Source: Armatimonadota bacterium (GTDB lineage: Bacteria; Armatimonadota; Chthonomonadetes; Chthonomonadales; JAMCWF01). Taken from it: 36,317 nt of DNA. The notes below the pieces were generated by a model. It did not search any database. It saw only the letters and a program-made list of their open reading frames with translations, and had not been told where the DNA came from. Shown one piece after another: positions 34,394-36,317 of this stretch (position 1 is the first letter of the stretch; each line of letters starts with the position of its first letter). The translations under genes and the position numbers were made by a program. Where the stretch lies: positions 14,582-50,898 of the forward strand of contig JAMCWF010000035.1 of the NCBI GenBank assembly GCA_023481295.1, read 5' to 3'.

Positions 34394-35407
34394 TTATGGA
34401 CCGTAGAGGTTAGAGATCACCGCATCGAGCTGAGATGACGAGATCACAAAGCCGGTGGTGCTGGGTGAAACGGTCATAATGGCCAGTACTTCGGCCGGAG
34501 ATAGGCCGCTTCCCGATAGAGTGCTCATTTTCCCAAGCTCACGCCGGATTGCAACCGAGCCGCCCATGATGCCGGATTGATGGACTCCCATAATCCCAGC
34601 CATCATCATCGCACTTTTCAATGCGGCCGGAGTAATGATGGTGTGATTGAGCTGGGCTTTTGCCAACCGATTGACGGTTGTATCGGAAACCGATACCGTC
34701 CAACCATGATTGACATGCCCATACGCGATGATACACTGCATACTCACCACCAGGTCTGATAGTGGCTGCTGTGGTTGAGCCATGTCTCCAACCGCGTCGT
34801 TGGCGGTGTCGGTAATCAATTGAGCGGCGTGCGTATCGAGGTGGTGTGAGTTATGAATATCATCGTTTTCTTCCGATTCACTCTCCGTTTCACTGCTGGC
34901 AGTGTTCAACAGGCGGCTCTCCAAATTCGGCGAGGTGATCGAACTCGATATACCCGAGGCCTGTTCCAGTTGTACCGCACGGGCCACTACTGAGGACCGT
35001 GCATCAACGGTTCCGGTATTGAGCGGCTGGCCGCCAACCAGAGTGGGGTTCACCGGCATCGGGGCCAGCATTCGATAGCCGTTCGTGCCGATGGTTTGGA
35101 CGATGACGATTAAGCTGGGGTCAAAGGATATTGGCGGCGTCTGAAACCGGCCCTGGCCGTTCGTGACCACCGGTGTCGGGAGCAGGTTGGTGCTGGAATT
35201 GGCCAGCGTAACTTGGACGGTGGCGTTTGCAGCCGGCTGATTGCCGGGCAACACCGCTTGGCCGGTTATCGGAACCGCACGGCCGATCGGGATACTTCCA
35301 CCGGTGATGCTCAACGGAGCATCGGCACCGCACCCGGTGAGGGCGAAAAATAACAGAAGGGATCGGCACAATTTGGGGATGCGTGATCTGCGTATCAAGG
35401 TATCCAT
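34394..35407 (-). CDS. Lipoprotein with a carboxypeptidase-regulatory-like domain
   Basis: A 337-residue lipoprotein. The signal peptide ends in LLLFFALTGC (Cys about residue 26). The mature part starts with a beta-sandwich like the carboxypeptidase regulatory domain (ITGQAVLPGNQPAANATVQV, TNGQGRFQTPPISF). A Ser/Glu/Asp/His-rich stretch (about 170-205, SSETESESEENDD, HNSHHLDTH) follows, then a helical Met-rich end (ALKSAMMMAGIMG). Function unknown. The ATG at 35407 overlaps the upstream TGA as TGATG, with AAGGA about 5 bases upstream, so translation is coupled. A longer frame from 35449 would add an unsupported extension. Confidence 0.78.
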   Translation of the reverse strand: MDTLIRRSRIPKLCRSLLLFFALTGCGADAPLSITGGSIPIGRAVPITGQAVLPGNQPAANATVQVTLANSSTNLLPTPVVTNGQGRFQTPPISFDPSLIVIVQTIGTNGYRMLAPMPVNPTLVGGQPLNTGTVDARSSVVARAVQLEQASGISSSITSPNLESRLLNTASSETESESEENDDIHNSHHLDTHAAQLITDTANDAVGDMAQPQQPLSDLVVSMQCIIAYGHVNHGWTVSVSDTTVNRLAKAQLNHTIITPAALKSAMMMAGIMGVHQSGIMGGSVAIRRELGKMSTLSGSGLSPAEVLAIMTVSPSTTGFVISSSQLDAVISNLYGP

Positions 35408-36317
35408 CAGTCCTTTGAATGCGAAATAATAGAGAGCAGGGGAGACCAATTGCTCTTGAGTGCGATCGCTTCCGCCTCGTCAGCCTGATTGGAATCCAAA
35501 AGGGCGGTTATTAACCGGCGATAGTAGCTATATTTTGTCTCTTCTTCCAATGAAGCATCCATCAATCCGGCCTGTCTTAGCTTTGATCGCAAATTCTCCA
35601 TAATATTTACCGCTTGCCTAAAGTGTTCCAATGCCCGTTCCAGGTCCCAATCACCAATCGCGTTACCGATTGCGGTGTGGGCCATCGCTTCCAGCTCCGG
35701 CATTTCGAGCTCTTGGGCAAGCCGAAGCGACCGTTCAGCCAGTCGGTGCGCGTCCTCCGGTCGACCGTTTGCTCTAGGAATATCCGACAGAACGCATAGT
35801 GCCTCCGCTTCAAGGTGGCGGGCGCCGATATTTTCGGCGCTGGTGAGGCCCGCTTCCCCCTCGGCAATCGCTTCCGAATGGCGTTTTGACTTTACGAGCA
35901 AGGTTGTTCTGGCGATCTGGACGGCCGCCAGCAGCGGTACCGCCTTTAACTCCGAGGCCAGCGTGCGCGCTTTATCAAGGTAGTAGAGGCACTCTCCCGC
36001 GTCCTCCTGCGCGCCTTGCAGCCGCCCCAATTGCCAGTAAGCGATCAACTGGCCTATTTTGTTATTGGTTTGCAAGGCTGATTTCAAAGCCTCGACTCCT
36101 TCCTGTTTCGCCTTATCAACCCCTTCGGTGAGCGATAGGACAGGGAGGAGCCAGGCGCGCATCGAGCTGTCTCGTGCTCGATCCCCCGCGAAATGGCAGA
36201 TATCAATGGCGCGTCGGGAATGATAAACGCTTTTATCCCAACTGCCAAGGTGGTATTCCGCTGTGGCCTGATTTGCTTCCGCCTCGATAAGCTGATCATT
36301 GAGACCAATCTGGTACG
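35407..36317 (-). CDS. TPR-repeat protein, C-terminal part (5' end beyond the window)
   Basis: At least 302 residues are visible and the frame stays open to the window edge, so the start is missing. The sequence is alpha-helical TPR-like throughout: ATAEYHLGSWDKSVYHSRRAIDI, IGQLIAYWQLGRLQGAQEDAG, LYYLDKARTLASELKAVPLLAA, HLEAEALCVLSDIPRANGRPE and MAHTAIGNAIGDWDLERALEHF. The pattern is like the C-terminal repeats of adenylate/guanylate cyclase- or kinase-linked TPR ATPases, but no catalytic part is in view. It is the upstream partner of the lipoprotein gene (TGATG overlap). Confidence 0.75.
   Translation of the reverse strand, partial: YQIGLNDQLIEAEANQATAEYHLGSWDKSVYHSRRAIDICHFAGDRARDSSMRAWLLPVLSLTEGVDKAKQEGVEALKSALQTNNKIGQLIAYWQLGRLQGAQEDAGECLYYLDKARTLASELKAVPLLAAVQIARTTLLVKSKRHSEAIAEGEAGLTSAENIGARHLEAEALCVLSDIPRANGRPEDAHRLAERSLRLAQELEMPELEAMAHTAIGNAIGDWDLERALEHFRQAVNIMENLRSKLRQAGLMDASLEEETKYSYYRRLITALLDSNQADEAEAIALKSNWSPLLSIISHSKD

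Noticed and set aside
1-36317. CRISPR array, insertion sequence, prophage or rRNA
   Set aside because: No spaced direct repeats, transposase, phage-like genes or conserved rRNA sequence were seen on reading both strands.

Overview
This 36.3 kb window comes from a bacterial chromosome of moderate GC. It is about 53% GC in the lines I hand-counted, falling to 33-37% in part of the 8.5-9.5 kb stretch. The gene set has an LL-diaminopimelate-aminotransferase-like enzyme, an adjacent dnaG-rpoD pair, many secreted glycosidases, a TIGR03790 protein, a DUF2961/GH172 protein and a PutA without a DNA-binding domain. That fits a free-living heterotroph of the Armatimonadota or a similar deep-branching, saccharolytic group. 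The taxonomic call is an inference from gene content only. TTG start codons are unusually frequent, and most have a good Shine-Dalgarno sequence.

Layout. 0.3-1.5 kb: a secreted S53 peptidase. 1.7-6.8 kb: a carbohydrate block with a secreted GH172-like protein facing a two-gene operon for a GH36 alpha-galactosidase and a Tat-exported TIM-barrel protein. 7.0-11.2 kb: an AT-rich accessory block, the most notable part of the window. It holds a stand-alone LuxR-type HTH protein, a 20-bp palindrome overlapping the -35 region of a predicted promoter, a 70-residue candidate precursor peptide, two intergenic stem-loops, a membrane-anchored HEAT-like protein, an MvdC/MvdD-type ATP-grasp ligase and a DUF2079 membrane protein. 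I read this as a previously unannotated graspetide (omega-ester/amide-linked RiPP) locus. 11.5-14.5 kb: a secreted clan GH-A glycosidase and two overlapping LolA-like/DUF2092-like envelope proteins, one a lipoprotein.

14.9-25.7 kb is the housekeeping part on the plus strand: DapL-like aminotransferase, HflX, a TPR-Ig-NodB polysaccharide deacetylase, a Pro-Gly-Met-rich secreted protein, DnaG, RpoD, a small membrane protein, an AcuC-type deacetylase and a BsuPI-like lipoprotein. 25.7-27.8 kb: a GH130 phosphorylase/hydrolase and a zinc-type MDR dehydrogenase. 27.8-28.9 kb is gene-poor and carries a degenerate inverted repeat and one plausible small minus-strand gene. 28.9-36.3 kb: a TIGR03790 protein converging on PutA, then an alpha/beta-hydrolase-fold protein that seems to have lost its whole catalytic triad, a lipoprotein with a carboxypeptidase-regulatory-like domain, and the C-terminal part of a TPR protein that runs off the window.

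How they work together. The GH36, GH172, GH130 and GH-A proteins suggest plant or microbial glycan use. DapL supplies diaminopimelate for lysine and peptidoglycan. DnaG-RpoD is the classical macromolecular-synthesis pairing. In the candidate graspetide block, the HTH protein would bind the palindrome and drive the precursor, the ATP-grasp ligase would join Ser/Thr hydroxyls to Asp/Glu carboxyls in the peptide, and the membrane proteins may take part in export, anchoring or immunity; this last part is inference. No rRNA, tRNA, CRISPR array, insertion sequence or phage gene was recognised.
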